Assembly (NCBI RefSeq): GCF_002157685.2 | Contig: NZ_AP026738.1 | Coordinates: 3,472,001-3,536,000, forward strand | Direction of reading: 5' to 3' | Source: Comamonas thiooxydans | GTDB taxonomy: Bacteria; Pseudomonadota; Gammaproteobacteria; Burkholderiales; Burkholderiaceae_C | DNA length: 64,000 nt | Shown here: positions 6,623-15,749 of the stretch, in pieces | Layout: each line of letters begins with the position of its first letter | Position numbering within the stretch: position 1 is the stretch's first letter | Notes under the pieces: model-generated | The model's database searches: none | Told to the model about the DNA's origin: nothing | Seen by the model: the letters and a program-made list of their open reading frames with translations, nothing else | Program-made: the position numbers and the translations under genes

Positions 6623-8680
6623 ATGCAAACAATGCTTCAAAAGCCCCGCAGCGTACTGGCACTTGCACTAGTCGCCGCATTCCCCGCTCTCGGATGGGCT
6701 CAATCCGTTCCCCACGAATCAACAGCACAAGGTACGGAGCATCCCGAGCTGGCCACAATCGAGGTCAAAGGCCAAGCGATGGCGGATGCGTCAGCGGCAT
6801 ACTCCACGACCACCATCGAAAACGCCCAGATCAAGGACCTGCATATCAGCGAAACCAAGGAGCTGTTTCGCCATGTGCCGGGGATGAATGTCCAGAACTA
6901 TCAGTTGCCAGGGGTTGCGGATGGCATCGTGATGCGTGGGTTCGGTGGCGGCGGTCATGGCGGTGATATTGGAGCGGCGCTGGATGGCATCCCGCTCAAT
7001 GAAGCGATGTCCCATGCAGATGGCTATGTTGATTTCAACGTCATCATTCCGCTGGAAATCGACCGGCTCACGGTTTACAAAGGGCCGGTATCGCCGTTGT
7101 ATGGCAACTTCAATCGCTCGGGTCTGGTTGCCATCAACACTCGCAAAGGTGGGGTGTACAACGACCTGGATCTGCGACTGGGCTCACACTCGACGTTTGA
7201 TAGCCAATGGGCATTGGGTCGCCAGCTGGAAAATGGCGATGACATCAATTTTGCGGCGCAGCATGCACGCAGCAACGGCTTTCGGCCGCAATCGGATGCC
7301 GAACGCAGCACGGTCTCGGGCCGGTGGCGTCATAGTCTCACGAGTGATCTTGAGGTCGTGCTTTCTGGCCGCCTGCACCATGCCAACGGCAACTCGGCCA
7401 GCTACATCACTGAGCCGCAGCTCAAGACTGATCCCTATGGCATCGATCCGAGGACCCAGAACGATGGCTCCAAAAAGAATTTTGGAACGCTACGCGCTGA
7501 TGTGAATTACACGCTCTCGCCGCAGGTCAAGCTCCTGAGCTTTGCGTATTTGACGCGCCAAGACTTCACACGCTGGTTCACCAGGCCCACCAGCAGCGGC
7601 TGGAAGCAGCGAGAGGAATCCTACGATCGCACGGTGTTTGGAGCGGGCACCAGCTTGAACGGTCACAGTGATGTGGCCGGCCAGCATGTCAACTGGGTTC
7701 TGGGGCTTGAGACCTTTCGTGAAAGCACCGATTACGAGTATTACGACGGCACCAACAACCGAATTCGCACAAGCCCCGCCATCAACGACAGACAGAGCAA
7801 ACTCAACAGCCTTTCTGCCTTTGGCGAGGTAGAAGTGCCTCTGCACCGACTATTGACGCCAACCCTGGGAATGCGCTGGGATCGCTTTAGTGGCGGCTGC
7901 AAGCTACTGGGTCCGGAAACGGGCTCCGACCCCTGCGGCCCACTGGCCAAGATGAGTCATGCCAGCCCCAAGGTGGGCGTGAAGTCCGAAGTGCTGCCAG
8001 GCGTTCTGCAACTGAGAGCCAGCTGGGCTGAAGGCTTTGCGCTGCCAAGCACCTTTGCCAAATATGCCCTGGGCGCGTCTGCGGTGAGCCCCAACGTTTT
8101 CAAGCAGACTGAAATTGGTGCTCAGCTGACTCCTTTGCAGGGTGTCTTCCTGGATATTGCTGCCTACCGGCTCAACTCCAGTGACGAAATTCGTGCCGTT
8201 GCCCCCGGCGTGTATGAGAACTACGGAGCCACGCGGCGTACCGGCATTGAAGCCAGTGCGTTCTGGTCCGTGCACCGGACTCTGGATCTGGCAATGACCT
8301 ACGGAAGTGCCAACTCCAAGGTCACTGAAAACGGTACTGCCAGCCTGGTCGGAAATCGTGTCGCTGGTGTGCCCAAGTACACCGGCACTGTCAGTGCCAC
8401 CTGGAAGCCCCTGGCTCAATGGGCCGCGACAGTGACCTATCGCAAGGTTGGTAACTATGCAGTCGATGCCGCCAATACGGTGACTTATGGCGGCTACAAC
8501 ACCTGGGACCTCGGCGTGAGCTATACAGCGCGAGGCAGCCAGAACTACCGCATCTATGCACAGATCGCCAATCTGGCAGACAAGGCCTATGCGACAACAG
8601 CGTCGGTCATCGGAGGTACCCGTCTCTATGCACCTGGTGCACCGCGCACATTGAGTGCTGGTGTTCAGTACCAGTTTTGA
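6623..8680 (+). CDS. TonB-dependent outer-membrane receptor, probably nickel/cobalt uptake
   Basis: A 685-residue protein read from the ATG at 6623, which has a strong GAGGAGGG just upstream; the longer frame from 6566 is unlikely. It has a signal peptide ending near GWAQS, a plug domain (ELFRHVPGMNVQNY, VMRGFGGGGHGGD, LDGIPLNEA, RLTVYKGPVSPLYG) and a 22-strand-type barrel ending in the outer-membrane C-terminal Phe (SAGVQYQF). The substrate is not encoded in the motifs. The nikR gene just upstream makes a nickel or cobalt chelate the most likely cargo; a histidine-containing plug loop fits this. Energy comes from TonB-ExbBD encoded elsewhere. Confidence 0.88.
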   Translation: MQTMLQKPRSVLALALVAAFPALGWAQSVPHESTAQGTEHPELATIEVKGQAMADASAAYSTTTIENAQIKDLHISETKELFRHVPGMNVQNYQLPGVADGIVMRGFGGGGHGGDIGAALDGIPLNEAMSHADGYVDFNVIIPLEIDRLTVYKGPVSPLYGNFNRSGLVAINTRKGGVYNDLDLRLGSHSTFDSQWALGRQLENGDDINFAAQHARSNGFRPQSDAERSTVSGRWRHSLTSDLEVVLSGRLHHANGNSASYITEPQLKTDPYGIDPRTQNDGSKKNFGTLRADVNYTLSPQVKLLSFAYLTRQDFTRWFTRPTSSGWKQREESYDRTVFGAGTSLNGHSDVAGQHVNWVLGLETFRESTDYEYYDGTNNRIRTSPAINDRQSKLNSLSAFGEVEVPLHRLLTPTLGMRWDRFSGGCKLLGPETGSDPCGPLAKMSHASPKVGVKSEVLPGVLQLRASWAEGFALPSTFAKYALGASAVSPNVFKQTEIGAQLTPLQGVFLDIAAYRLNSSDEIRAVAPGVYENYGATRRTGIEASAFWSVHRTLDLAMTYGSANSKVTENGTASLVGNRVAGVPKYTGTVSATWKPLAQWAATVTYRKVGNYAVDAANTVTYGGYNTWDLGVSYTARGSQNYRIYAQIANLADKAYATTASVIGGTRLYAPGAPRTLSAGVQYQF

Positions 8681-8806
8681 CAAAGCACGACTGGCAGCAT
8701 TCCCGACACAGGCGAACCGATCGAATAACTCTCATGACCGTAAGTCTGCAAGGAATGTCTATCCGTTCAGTTCAGGGATTTCTGAAATTACATACATAAT
8801 GCGGCC

Positions 8807-9172
8807 ATGCATCTTCTGCGCACCTCTCCACTACTGCTACGCCTCGTTCTGGCGTGGTTTGTTGTGGTTTTGGGTGTCGCGGTGGCATCGCCTCTTGTCC
8901 ATCCAGTCTCCATGCAGTTGGTGTGCTCTGCGGGAGGCAACGTCACGGTCGTTGCTGTTGATGACGATGGTCGGCCATTGCAAGCCGGTCAGCACACTCT
9001 AGAGTGCTCGCTTTGCCTTCCGGCAGCCTTGCCATTGCCTATTGTCCAGGCGATGCTTGGGGCAAACCAGCTACCTGCTCATGTGCCTCAAGTCGCAGCG
9101 GCTGCCAGTCTTGCAGCCCGAGTAGGTGCACCACTTCCTCCACGCGGCCCGCCATCTCCGACGTTGGCTTGA
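8807..9172 (+). CDS. DUF2946 protein, candidate copper-sensing upstream ORF (first copy)
   Basis: A 121-residue protein with an N-terminal hydrophobic segment (about residues 8-28), a cysteine pair C67-x-x-C70 in ECSLCLP, and a C-terminal Pro-rich PPRGPP at 111-116 just before the end. This is the DUF2946 pattern. In Bordetella pertussis a DUF2946 ORF (CruR) has been described as a copper-responsive upstream ORF for a TonB-receptor gene, working through its CxxC and C-terminal motif in the nascent chain. Here the ORF precedes a Sco1 and a PCuAC chaperone gene by 240 bases that hold two hairpins. It may therefore act in cis on translation or transcription of the chaperone genes. Confidence 0.75.
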   Translation: MHLLRTSPLLLRLVLAWFVVVLGVAVASPLVHPVSMQLVCSAGGNVTVVAVDDDGRPLQAGQHTLECSLCLPAALPLPIVQAMLGANQLPAHVPQVAAAASLAARVGAPLPPRGPPSPTLA

Positions 9173-9183
9173 ATCCGCAAACA

Positions 9184-9202
9184 ACCAAGCTACGCGCTTG
9201 GT
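9184..9202 (+). promoter_or_regulatory. Hairpin 11 bases after the first DUF2946 stop
   Basis: ACCAAGC (9184-9190) pairs with GCTTGGT (9196-9202) around TACGC. A ribosome pausing at the Pro-rich end of the DUF2946 ORF would overlap or sit next to it. No T-run follows, so it is not a simple terminator. Confidence 0.5.
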
Positions 9203-9311
9203 ACTGAGCTGCGCCTGCCTATCGTGCAGTGCCATCGCATCGGCTCTCCGCACGCCTTTTGTGCATGCATGAGTGAGCGCACTTAGTCTCCATATTCAGT
9301 TCCCATAGCTT

Positions 9312-9337
9312 CGGTGCTCGCATTTTTGCGAGTACCG
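9312..9337 (+). promoter_or_regulatory. Second, stronger hairpin in the leader before the Sco1 gene
   Basis: CGGTGCTCGCA (9312-9322) pairs with TGCGAGTACCG (9327-9337) over a TTTT loop, 11 bp with one G-U pair. It lies 75 bases before the Sco1 start and is not followed by a T-run. It could be part of a copper-controlled leader or an RNA-processing site. Confidence 0.5.
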
Positions 9338-9412
9338 CTACCTCTACGCGACGCTTTCTATGCATGTGCCATGCAACGAGCGATGAGGTAGCTGATTCAA
9401 AAAGAGTCTGTT

Positions 9413-10018
9413 ATGCATAAAAACGCCTGTCGCCGGCGCAGCGTCCTCGTATGGGGAGCTCTGTCTGTTACTGCGGCGCTCGCCGGTTGCTCTGATCAAA
9501 AAGTGACGAGTTTCCACGGCCTCAATGTCACCGGGTCGACTTACGGACATGACTTCCGCTTGAAAGACCCAGAGGGACGAGAACGCACGCTTGCTGACTT
9601 CAAGGGCCAGGCGGTGATGATCTTTTTTGGCTTCACACAGTGTCCTGACGTTTGCCCTACTGCCCTGTCGCGGGCGATAGAAGTCAAACAACTTCTCGGC
9701 CAGGACGCGGACCGTCTTCAGGTGATTTTTGTCACGATCGATCCCGAGCGCGACACACCGCAAGTCTTGAAGGAATACACAGCGGCTTTCGACCCCAGCT
9801 TCCTCGGCCTGTATGGGGACTTGGAACGAACTGCCGCTACAGCCAAAGACTTCCAAGTCTTCTACAAAAAGGTGCCCACTGGATCGTCTTACACCATGGA
9901 CCATTCGGCACTGACCTACATCTACGACCCGGCTGGAAAGCTACGTCTTGCAATGCGCCATCAGCAGACCGCTCAAGAGTTTGCTGAGGACATACGCCAG
10001 CTTCTTCATACCGCCTAA
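9413..10018 (+). CDS. SCO1/SenC/PrrC family copper protein, lipoprotein
   Basis: A 201-residue protein with an N-terminal lipobox (LAGC, C26), so probably anchored on the periplasmic side. The thioredoxin-like fold carries the copper motif C77-PDV-C81 (TQCPDVCP) and the conserved distant H164 (MDHSAL). Family members bind Cu(I)/Cu(II) and deliver copper, or reduce cysteines, for the CuA site of cytochrome oxidase. The PCuAC chaperone gene 37 bases downstream is the classical partner. The position after a DUF2946 leader ORF suggests induction when copper is low. Confidence 0.92.
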   Translation: MHKNACRRRSVLVWGALSVTAALAGCSDQKVTSFHGLNVTGSTYGHDFRLKDPEGRERTLADFKGQAVMIFFGFTQCPDVCPTALSRAIEVKQLLGQDADRLQVIFVTIDPERDTPQVLKEYTAAFDPSFLGLYGDLERTAATAKDFQVFYKKVPTGSSYTMDHSALTYIYDPAGKLRLAMRHQQTAQEFAEDIRQLLHTA

Positions 10019-10054
10019 GGCCCATCTCTCTCAAACCACACCAAGGAGATCACT

Positions 10055-10528
10055 ATGAAACTCGCCATTCGCTCTCTTGTCGCCGCAGCCGCGCTGATCG
10101 CAGCAGCCGCTGCCCAGGCCCAAGTCACTGTCAAAGACGCCTGGGTAAGGGCCACGGTTCCTCAGCAAAAGGCTACTGGTGCCTTTATGCAACTGCAATC
10201 AACGAAAGATACCAAGCTGGTCTCTGCGAGCTCACCCCTCACGCCCAACGTTGAGGTGCATGAGATGGCAATGCAGGACAACGTGATGAAGATGCGCCAA
10301 GTGCCTGCAATCGAGCTGCCTGCGGGCAAGGTTGTAGAGCTCAAGCCTGGTAGCTATCACGTCATGTTGATGAACCTGCAAAAGCCTGTCAGCGTGGGGG
10401 ACACCGTCTCCCTGACCTTGAGCTTTGAAGGCAAAGATGGAAAGCGCGAGACAGTCGAGGTTCAGGCCCCCGTGCGACCGCTCAATAGCAACGCAGCTCC
10501 TGCCAGCCACGGCGGCCATACACACTGA
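10055..10528 (+). CDS. Periplasmic copper chaperone PCuAC
   Basis: A 157-residue protein with a good AAGGAG site before the ATG and a Sec signal (to AQAQ, about residue 22). It has the PCuAC cupredoxin-like fold with the Cu(I) ligand pattern H69...M80...H102-x-M104 (VHEMAMQDNVMKM; YHVMLM), and a C-terminal SHGGHTH tail that may bind Cu(II). PCuAC collects periplasmic copper and supplies the CuA centre of cytochrome oxidase, usually with Sco1, whose gene is directly upstream. Confidence 0.93.
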   Translation: MKLAIRSLVAAAALIAAAAAQAQVTVKDAWVRATVPQQKATGAFMQLQSTKDTKLVSASSPLTPNVEVHEMAMQDNVMKMRQVPAIELPAGKVVELKPGSYHVMLMNLQKPVSVGDTVSLTLSFEGKDGKRETVEVQAPVRPLNSNAAPASHGGHTH

Positions 10529-10597
10529 TTGAGGCTGGTCTCAGCCAAGTGCTAGGGGTTTCATCCCACGCCGTCCCCTATCCGTAACTCAATAGCC

Positions 10598-11020
10598 GTG
10601 CTCTTGCCACTTCCGCTTATCAGCCATGCTTCCTGGCGCACTCGGTGCGTCAGGTTGGTCATGCTCGCGCTGATCTGGGGGTGGCTCGCGGCACCGCTGG
10701 CTCAGGCCATGGGCTCCTCCGGGGGAAGCTGGGTCCAGGTATGCACCAGTCTCGGCACTCGGTTTGTACAGCTTGATCACGACGATGGCAGTCTGGCTTC
10801 AGAGGACGGCAAACCCGCCCCTTCTGCCTCACCGTCCGCTGAATGTCCGTATTGCCGTTTGCACGCCAGCCTCGCGCTACTACCGGTTGTCGTCCAGATG
10901 CCGGAGGTTTTACGTCCTACCAATGTGCTTGCGCCGGCACCCGTAGCGACGATTGAGCTTCCCGATCCGCCCTGGCAACCCTCATTGCCGCGCGGACCTC
11001 CACCAACGATTTCTGCTTAG
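10598..11020 (+). CDS. DUF2946 protein, candidate copper-sensing upstream ORF (second copy)
   Basis: A 140-residue frame from a GTG at 10598; the start is uncertain because no ribosome site is obvious. It has a hydrophobic segment (about residues 20-37), the pair C83-x-x-C86 in AECPYCRLH, and PRGPP at 131-135 close to the C-terminus, the same architecture as the copy at 8807. It ends 74 bases before a TonB receptor, the gene arrangement described for cruR and its receptor gene in Bordetella. The likely role is copper-dependent control in cis of the receptor; a separate membrane or periplasmic function is possible. Confidence 0.72.
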   Translation: MLLPLPLISHASWRTRCVRLVMLALIWGWLAAPLAQAMGSSGGSWVQVCTSLGTRFVQLDHDDGSLASEDGKPAPSASPSAECPYCRLHASLALLPVVVQMPEVLRPTNVLAPAPVATIELPDPPWQPSLPRGPPPTISA

Positions 11021-11064
11021 ACCACCCGACTCAAGCTTGCTTGTGCCGGCGCCGTTTTTCGTGT

Positions 11065-11078
11065 GCTCCCCAAGGAGC
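11065..11078 (+). promoter_or_regulatory. Small hairpin covering a ribosome-site-like AAGGAG
   Basis: GCTCC (11065-11069) pairs with GGAGC (11074-11078) over CCAA. The 3' arm and loop contain AAGGAG (11072-11077), the only such motif before the receptor ATG at 11095. That spacing (17 bases) is longer than normal. A passing or terminating ribosome from the DUF2946 ORF could open it. Confidence 0.4.
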
Positions 11079-11094
11079 CTGAACAGAAATCACT

Positions 11095-13086
11095 ATGTAT
11101 TCTTCTCTTTCTTCGCCCCTTCCGCTGGGCATTGCCTGTGTTTTTGCTTGCTCTGCGCCGGTTGCCGGTGCTCAGCCTGCAAGTACACCGTCTTCAAAAC
11201 AAGCCAATTCAATTGCCGCTGGCAGCGATGAGTCATCACAGGCCCAGCTTCCCACTGTGACCGTGAATGCTCGCCCAGTGGTTGAGGAGTTGGAGCTCGA
11301 CCCGTTCTCCTCCAGCTCCGCCGTCATTACGCAAGAGCAGCTGCGCGATCAAAATGCCGTGGACTTGGCGTCGGCACTGCGGCGCACGCCCGGCGTTCAG
11401 ATCTCGCGCTACAACCCGGTCGGCGCTTTCGGCGGCGACCAAGGTGGTGCTGTCTACATTCGAGGCATGGGCGTCAGCCGTCCAGGCAGTGAAATCAAGA
11501 CCTATATCGATGGCGTACCGTTTTACATGGGGCTGTGGAGCCATCCGTTGCTGGATTTGCTGCCGGCCAATGGCATGCAGGCCATCACCGTTTACAAGAG
11601 TCCTCAGCCTCAGATCAACGGCAACAACTTTTCCTCCATCAACCTAGAGACTCGCCGCGCCACAGAAGATGGGGTGCAAGGTGATGCACGAATTTCTGCC
11701 GGCTCCTATGGCACTGTCACCGAGCAGGCGACGCTGCTGGGCAAGAGCGGCAACCTGGATTGGAGTCTTGCCCAAGGATTTGCGCGTTCTGATGGCCACC
11801 GCACGAATGCAGACGGCCAGCTGAGCAACCTCATGGGACGCATCGGCTATCGCTTGGATAGCAACTGGTCCATTGCAGCCAGCTTCCTACATGTGGACAA
11901 CAAAGCCCGCGACCCTGGTGATGCGCGTCTTGCCGCTCCGGCTGTAGCGCCTCAGTACAACACCAAGGCCAGCATGCTCAGCACCTCGGTTTCCCATGAG
12001 CATGGGGATTGGCGCGGCGAGCTCAAGTTCTACAGCAGCCAGGGACGGGGCGATTGGCTCAACCAGCCGGCACCGGACGGCGACAGCATCAACAAATTCC
12101 GGATGAGTGGCCTGCGTTGGAAGGAGCAATTTTCCCCATGGAAAGGCGGGAGCGTCATTGCCGGCATCGACCACGATCAGATCTCGGGCGATGCCACGTT
12201 CAGGCGCATATCCCCTGCTCCCAGCGGCTACTTCGATGCGCCGACATTCAGGATCACCTCGCCATATATCGGGCTCAGTCAGGACATTCCGCTGTCAAGT
12301 GCATGGAGCCTTGTGCCTTCTGCCGGATTGAGACTTTACGAGCATAGTCAGTTCGGCAACAAGACTGCGCCACACGCAGGTTTGTCTCTCGCCTCGGAGA
12401 GGCTCACGTTCTATGCCAATGTCTCGCGTGGCATCAACTACCCGGGCCTGGAAACGCCGCTTCTGGCGTCTCTCATCCCGGCACTCGGCTCCACCTGGAA
12501 GCAGCTATCAGCCGAAGAAATGGATCATGCCGAAGTGGGATTCAAATGGACTGCATCGGATTCCACGCAATTCGATGCCAGTGTGTTCCAGGACAAGGTG
12601 AAGAATCGGTATGTCTTCGGTTTCCCGCCTAGCCTGCCTCCGCCTCCCCAGTTCATCAATCTTGGTAGCTATCGGATGCGCGGCATGGAATTGTCAATGC
12701 GACAGGCGCTGGGCAAAAACTGGTCTGGCTTTGCCGCGATAACGCTGCTGGATCCCAGTATCGATAACTTGCCTTACAGCCCTCGTCGTGCACTGACGAT
12801 TGGCGTGAACGGCAAAGCGGGCCCGATACGTATCGCCTTTGACGCGCAGTATCAATCCCAGGTTTGGGCACTCAGCCGCGCGCGGGCAGCGGATGCTCTC
12901 AATACCGAGAAAGTAGGCTCTTTTGCCGTGGCGAATTTGCGCATGGCTTATCCCTTGCCGGCGCTTGGCTCCAAGGGTGAAGTCTTCCTGGCACTAGAGA
13001 ACCTGTTCGATCGAAAGTACGCGTACCGCCCAGGCTATCCCATGCCGGGCCGGGCCGCACAAATCGGCCTTGCTGCCAGCTTCTGA
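11095..13086 (+). CDS. TonB-dependent receptor, probable copper uptake
   Basis: A 663-residue protein with signal peptide (to about residue 26, AGAQP). Its plug domain includes LASALRRTPGVQISRYNPVG, VYIRGMGVSRPG, YIDGVPFYMG and ITVYKSPQPQ. A barrel ends in the outer-membrane signature (AAQIGLAASF, final Phe). It lies directly behind the second DUF2946 ORF and before a gene of the copper-uptake-associated family, so copper or a copper complex is the likely substrate, as for the Bordetella receptor BfrG. The start lacks a well-placed ribosome site, which fits translational coupling to the upstream ORF. Confidence 0.88.
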   Translation: MYSSLSSPLPLGIACVFACSAPVAGAQPASTPSSKQANSIAAGSDESSQAQLPTVTVNARPVVEELELDPFSSSSAVITQEQLRDQNAVDLASALRRTPGVQISRYNPVGAFGGDQGGAVYIRGMGVSRPGSEIKTYIDGVPFYMGLWSHPLLDLLPANGMQAITVYKSPQPQINGNNFSSINLETRRATEDGVQGDARISAGSYGTVTEQATLLGKSGNLDWSLAQGFARSDGHRTNADGQLSNLMGRIGYRLDSNWSIAASFLHVDNKARDPGDARLAAPAVAPQYNTKASMLSTSVSHEHGDWRGELKFYSSQGRGDWLNQPAPDGDSINKFRMSGLRWKEQFSPWKGGSVIAGIDHDQISGDATFRRISPAPSGYFDAPTFRITSPYIGLSQDIPLSSAWSLVPSAGLRLYEHSQFGNKTAPHAGLSLASERLTFYANVSRGINYPGLETPLLASLIPALGSTWKQLSAEEMDHAEVGFKWTASDSTQFDASVFQDKVKNRYVFGFPPSLPPPPQFINLGSYRMRGMELSMRQALGKNWSGFAAITLLDPSIDNLPYSPRRALTIGVNGKAGPIRIAFDAQYQSQVWALSRARAADALNTEKVGSFAVANLRMAYPLPALGSKGEVFLALENLFDRKYAYRPGYPMPGRAAQIGLAASF

Positions 13087-13114
13087 TTCCGACCCAGTGC
13101 ATAGGAACACACTC

Positions 13115-13615
13115 ATGAATAGATTCACATGCAAAGGCTTGGCCTTGGCCCTTTGCTTTGCCACGGCCCCAGGGTTGCTAGCGACTCAGGCGTTTGCAGC
13201 AACGCCTGCTTCCTCGTCTGCCGAATCCACCGAGTCAACTGCGATTCAACGCGCGATGAAGGATATCTGGGACAAGCCTGATTCGAGACTTGAAGTGGCC
13301 CCAGTCTCCATCCTGGGTTCGCATGCTGTTGCAGGATGGATCCAGGGCAGCCGCGGTGGACGTGCTTTGCTCAAGCGCAACGCTCATGGCCAGTGGACGG
13401 TTGCCGCATGCGGAGGCGATGGTCTCAAAGACCCCAAGATGCTTGAAATGGCTGGCTTGTCAGCAACTGCCGCAAGCCAACTGGCGTGGAACGTGGCACA
13501 AGCCGAGGCTGCCATGACACCCAAGCAACGTGCGCTGTTCTCCTCTTTTGACGGGATGGTCCAAATGGACCCGCATGGTGCTCACCCTGCGCACTCGACT
13601 GGAAACACTCATTGA
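13115..13615 (+). CDS. Secreted copper-uptake-associated protein
   Basis: A 166-residue protein from the ATG at 13115, 28 bases after the receptor stop; the frame from 13070 would overlap the receptor. The signal peptide ends near AFAAT (residue 29). The mature part (IQRAMKDIWDKPDSRLEVAPVSILGSHAVAGWIQG) matches the small family usually labelled copper uptake system-associated protein, and the C-terminus HGAHPAHSTGNTH is His-rich. It may bind copper in the periplasm between the two receptors. The exact activity is not known to me. Confidence 0.75.
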   Translation: MNRFTCKGLALALCFATAPGLLATQAFAATPASSSAESTESTAIQRAMKDIWDKPDSRLEVAPVSILGSHAVAGWIQGSRGGRALLKRNAHGQWTVAACGGDGLKDPKMLEMAGLSATAASQLAWNVAQAEAAMTPKQRALFSSFDGMVQMDPHGAHPAHSTGNTH

Positions 13616-13691
13616 AATGAACTGGAGCTGCAACTGACCAACTGCTTCATCCATTGGCATTTGCAGCTTTCCTCACCCTATTTGGCTTAAC

Positions 13692-15749
13692 GTGACTCTC
13701 GCTCGATTCCCACTTTTTCAACGTCATCCAATTGCTTTTGCGGTTGCGATGTCCCTCACTTCCGCTGTTGGTGCCCAAGGACTGGTCGCAGGCACGACAG
13801 GCGATTCCTCTTTAACCCTTGGCACCGTCAACGTCAGTGCCAGCGCCTCAGGCCCTCTGTCCGCACGCAATGTATTTAGCTCCGTGGACATCCTGGGCGC
13901 GGATGTATTGGCCAATGAGCATGTCGACTACAGCTGGGAGCTGATGTCCAAAGCTCCAGGCGTCCAGGTCACGCAGTTCAAACAAGGCACCGATGCGGGC
14001 CGATTTTCGTTTCGCGGCTTTAACGGCGAAGGCCGTGTCAATGCAGTGAAGCTCCTCATTGATGGCATCCCGAGCAACGATAACGCCGGGGGTATGCCGT
14101 TTTTGGATGCTGTCTTTCCTCTGGACATCGAGTCCATAGAAATTGTTCGCGGAACCAACGACGCCCGGTACGGCTTGAACAATATTGCCGGAAACGCCAA
14201 CGTGATCACCCGTACTGGCGGCAATGAAGGACGAGCCAGCATGACCGTCGGCAGTTTCGGCACCAAGGAGTTTCAGCTTTCCAAGGGCATTGAAAGCGGC
14301 AACTGGAGCCAGAACTATTTTCTGGCTTGGCGCGACTCGGACGGCTACAGAGATCATGCCGATGCCCGAAAGATCTCGATGTCAGGCAAGTGGTTCTATA
14401 CCTCTGACGATGGACGCTGGAGAACTGGCGTCATTGCGCGCTACTACCGCAACAAAGCGCTGGAGTCAGGCTACCTCAGCTATGACGAAGCCATGAAAGC
14501 ACCGCGCAGTTCGCCGGCCTATGCAGCGGCAGACCGCGGAGAGCGCGAAACAGGTCAACTGAGCGCCCATCTCGATGGAGAGCTGACACCAGAGCTCTCA
14601 CTGGCTGCCAAGCTCTATGTGAATCAGTACCAGAACCAGCGCTGGGTTCGTTTTTCTGCCGCTGGCTCACAACAAGAGCGCTACAACGACGAGCAACAGC
14701 AAGGGGCAATAACCACCTTGACCTGGCGCCCTAAAGTCCAATGGGCGCATGAGTTCACACTCGAAGGTGGACTCGACGCGCAATGGCAAAGCAATGTTGG
14801 CCAGCGCTTTCGCACGACAGAACGTATCAGAACATCACAGTTTCGCGACTGGGACTTCGACCTGAATACTCAGGGTGCGTATGTTCAAGCGGTGATCCGG
14901 CCCATTGAGTCACTCAAGATTATTCCTGCATTGAGGGTCGACAACGTCGATGGAAACTTCACCGATCGCCTCACAGGGGCTAGCTATCCAGTTCATGACT
15001 ATGGACTGATCAAGCAGCCAAAAATCAGCGTGGCCTACACGCTTAGTTCCCAAGCCAGCGTCTATGCCAACTGGGGGCGCACTTTCCAGATCGGCTCTGG
15101 AATCGACGCTTATCGTACGCAGCAGCGCAACCTCAAACCGTCGATCAATGACGGTTGGGAGACAGGAGTGAAGTTTTCGCCCCTACCCTGGCTCAACGGC
15201 CGAGTGGCTTACTGGGAGCAACGTGCGTCGGGCGAAGTGGCACGAGTGCTGGGTGTCGATGGGCTGCCCGACCCTGGAGGTCTGGGCAACGTGGGTAAGA
15301 CCCTGCGCAAGGGGTTTGACGTCCAGTTCAACATGAAGCCGAATGCGCAAACCATGGCCTGGGTTGCCTACTCGCATCAATCGGCACGTATCACTGCGCC
15401 TGACCCTAGTGCACCAAACACCTTGGGCAAAGAAATCGAAAATGTGCCGCACTACTTGCTGTCGGCCGGTGTTGACTGGCAAGCGACAGATCGAGTGAAG
15501 CTGTCTGCCTGGGGAAATGCGCAAGGGGACTACTATCTCGAGCGCACCAATACTCAAGGCCGAGCGGGAAAATTTGCGGTACTGAATCTAGGCGCTTCGT
15601 ACCGCTTGGATGACAAGACAGATCTTGGGTTACAGCTCAAAAACGTCACCAACCGCAAGTATGTCTATGCGTGGTATGACAGTGGTTCGTCAGGCTACTC
15701 GCCTGCTGATGGCCGCGGGATTTACGCTAGTTTGAATGTGAGGTTCTAA
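13692..15749 (+). CDS. TonB-dependent receptor, second of the copper cluster
   Basis: A 685-residue protein from a GTG start. Signal peptide to about residue 28. Plug motifs: ELMSKAPGVQVTQF, FSFRGFNGEGRVN, LLIDGIPSNDNAGGMP, IEIVRGTNDARYGLNNIAGNAN. Barrel to the terminal Phe (GIYASLNVRF). FecA/ferric-siderophore-like architecture without a signalling N-terminal extension. The PepSY gene starts on the next base, so the two are translationally coupled. Such pairs usually take up a metal chelate that is reduced or released in the periplasm or inner membrane. From context the metal is copper, but an iron complex cannot be excluded. Confidence 0.87.
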   Translation: MTLARFPLFQRHPIAFAVAMSLTSAVGAQGLVAGTTGDSSLTLGTVNVSASASGPLSARNVFSSVDILGADVLANEHVDYSWELMSKAPGVQVTQFKQGTDAGRFSFRGFNGEGRVNAVKLLIDGIPSNDNAGGMPFLDAVFPLDIESIEIVRGTNDARYGLNNIAGNANVITRTGGNEGRASMTVGSFGTKEFQLSKGIESGNWSQNYFLAWRDSDGYRDHADARKISMSGKWFYTSDDGRWRTGVIARYYRNKALESGYLSYDEAMKAPRSSPAYAAADRGERETGQLSAHLDGELTPELSLAAKLYVNQYQNQRWVRFSAAGSQQERYNDEQQQGAITTLTWRPKVQWAHEFTLEGGLDAQWQSNVGQRFRTTERIRTSQFRDWDFDLNTQGAYVQAVIRPIESLKIIPALRVDNVDGNFTDRLTGASYPVHDYGLIKQPKISVAYTLSSQASVYANWGRTFQIGSGIDAYRTQQRNLKPSINDGWETGVKFSPLPWLNGRVAYWEQRASGEVARVLGVDGLPDPGGLGNVGKTLRKGFDVQFNMKPNAQTMAWVAYSHQSARITAPDPSAPNTLGKEIENVPHYLLSAGVDWQATDRVKLSAWGNAQGDYYLERTNTQGRAGKFAVLNLGASYRLDDKTDLGLQLKNVTNRKYVYAWYDSGSSGYSPADGRGIYASLNVRF

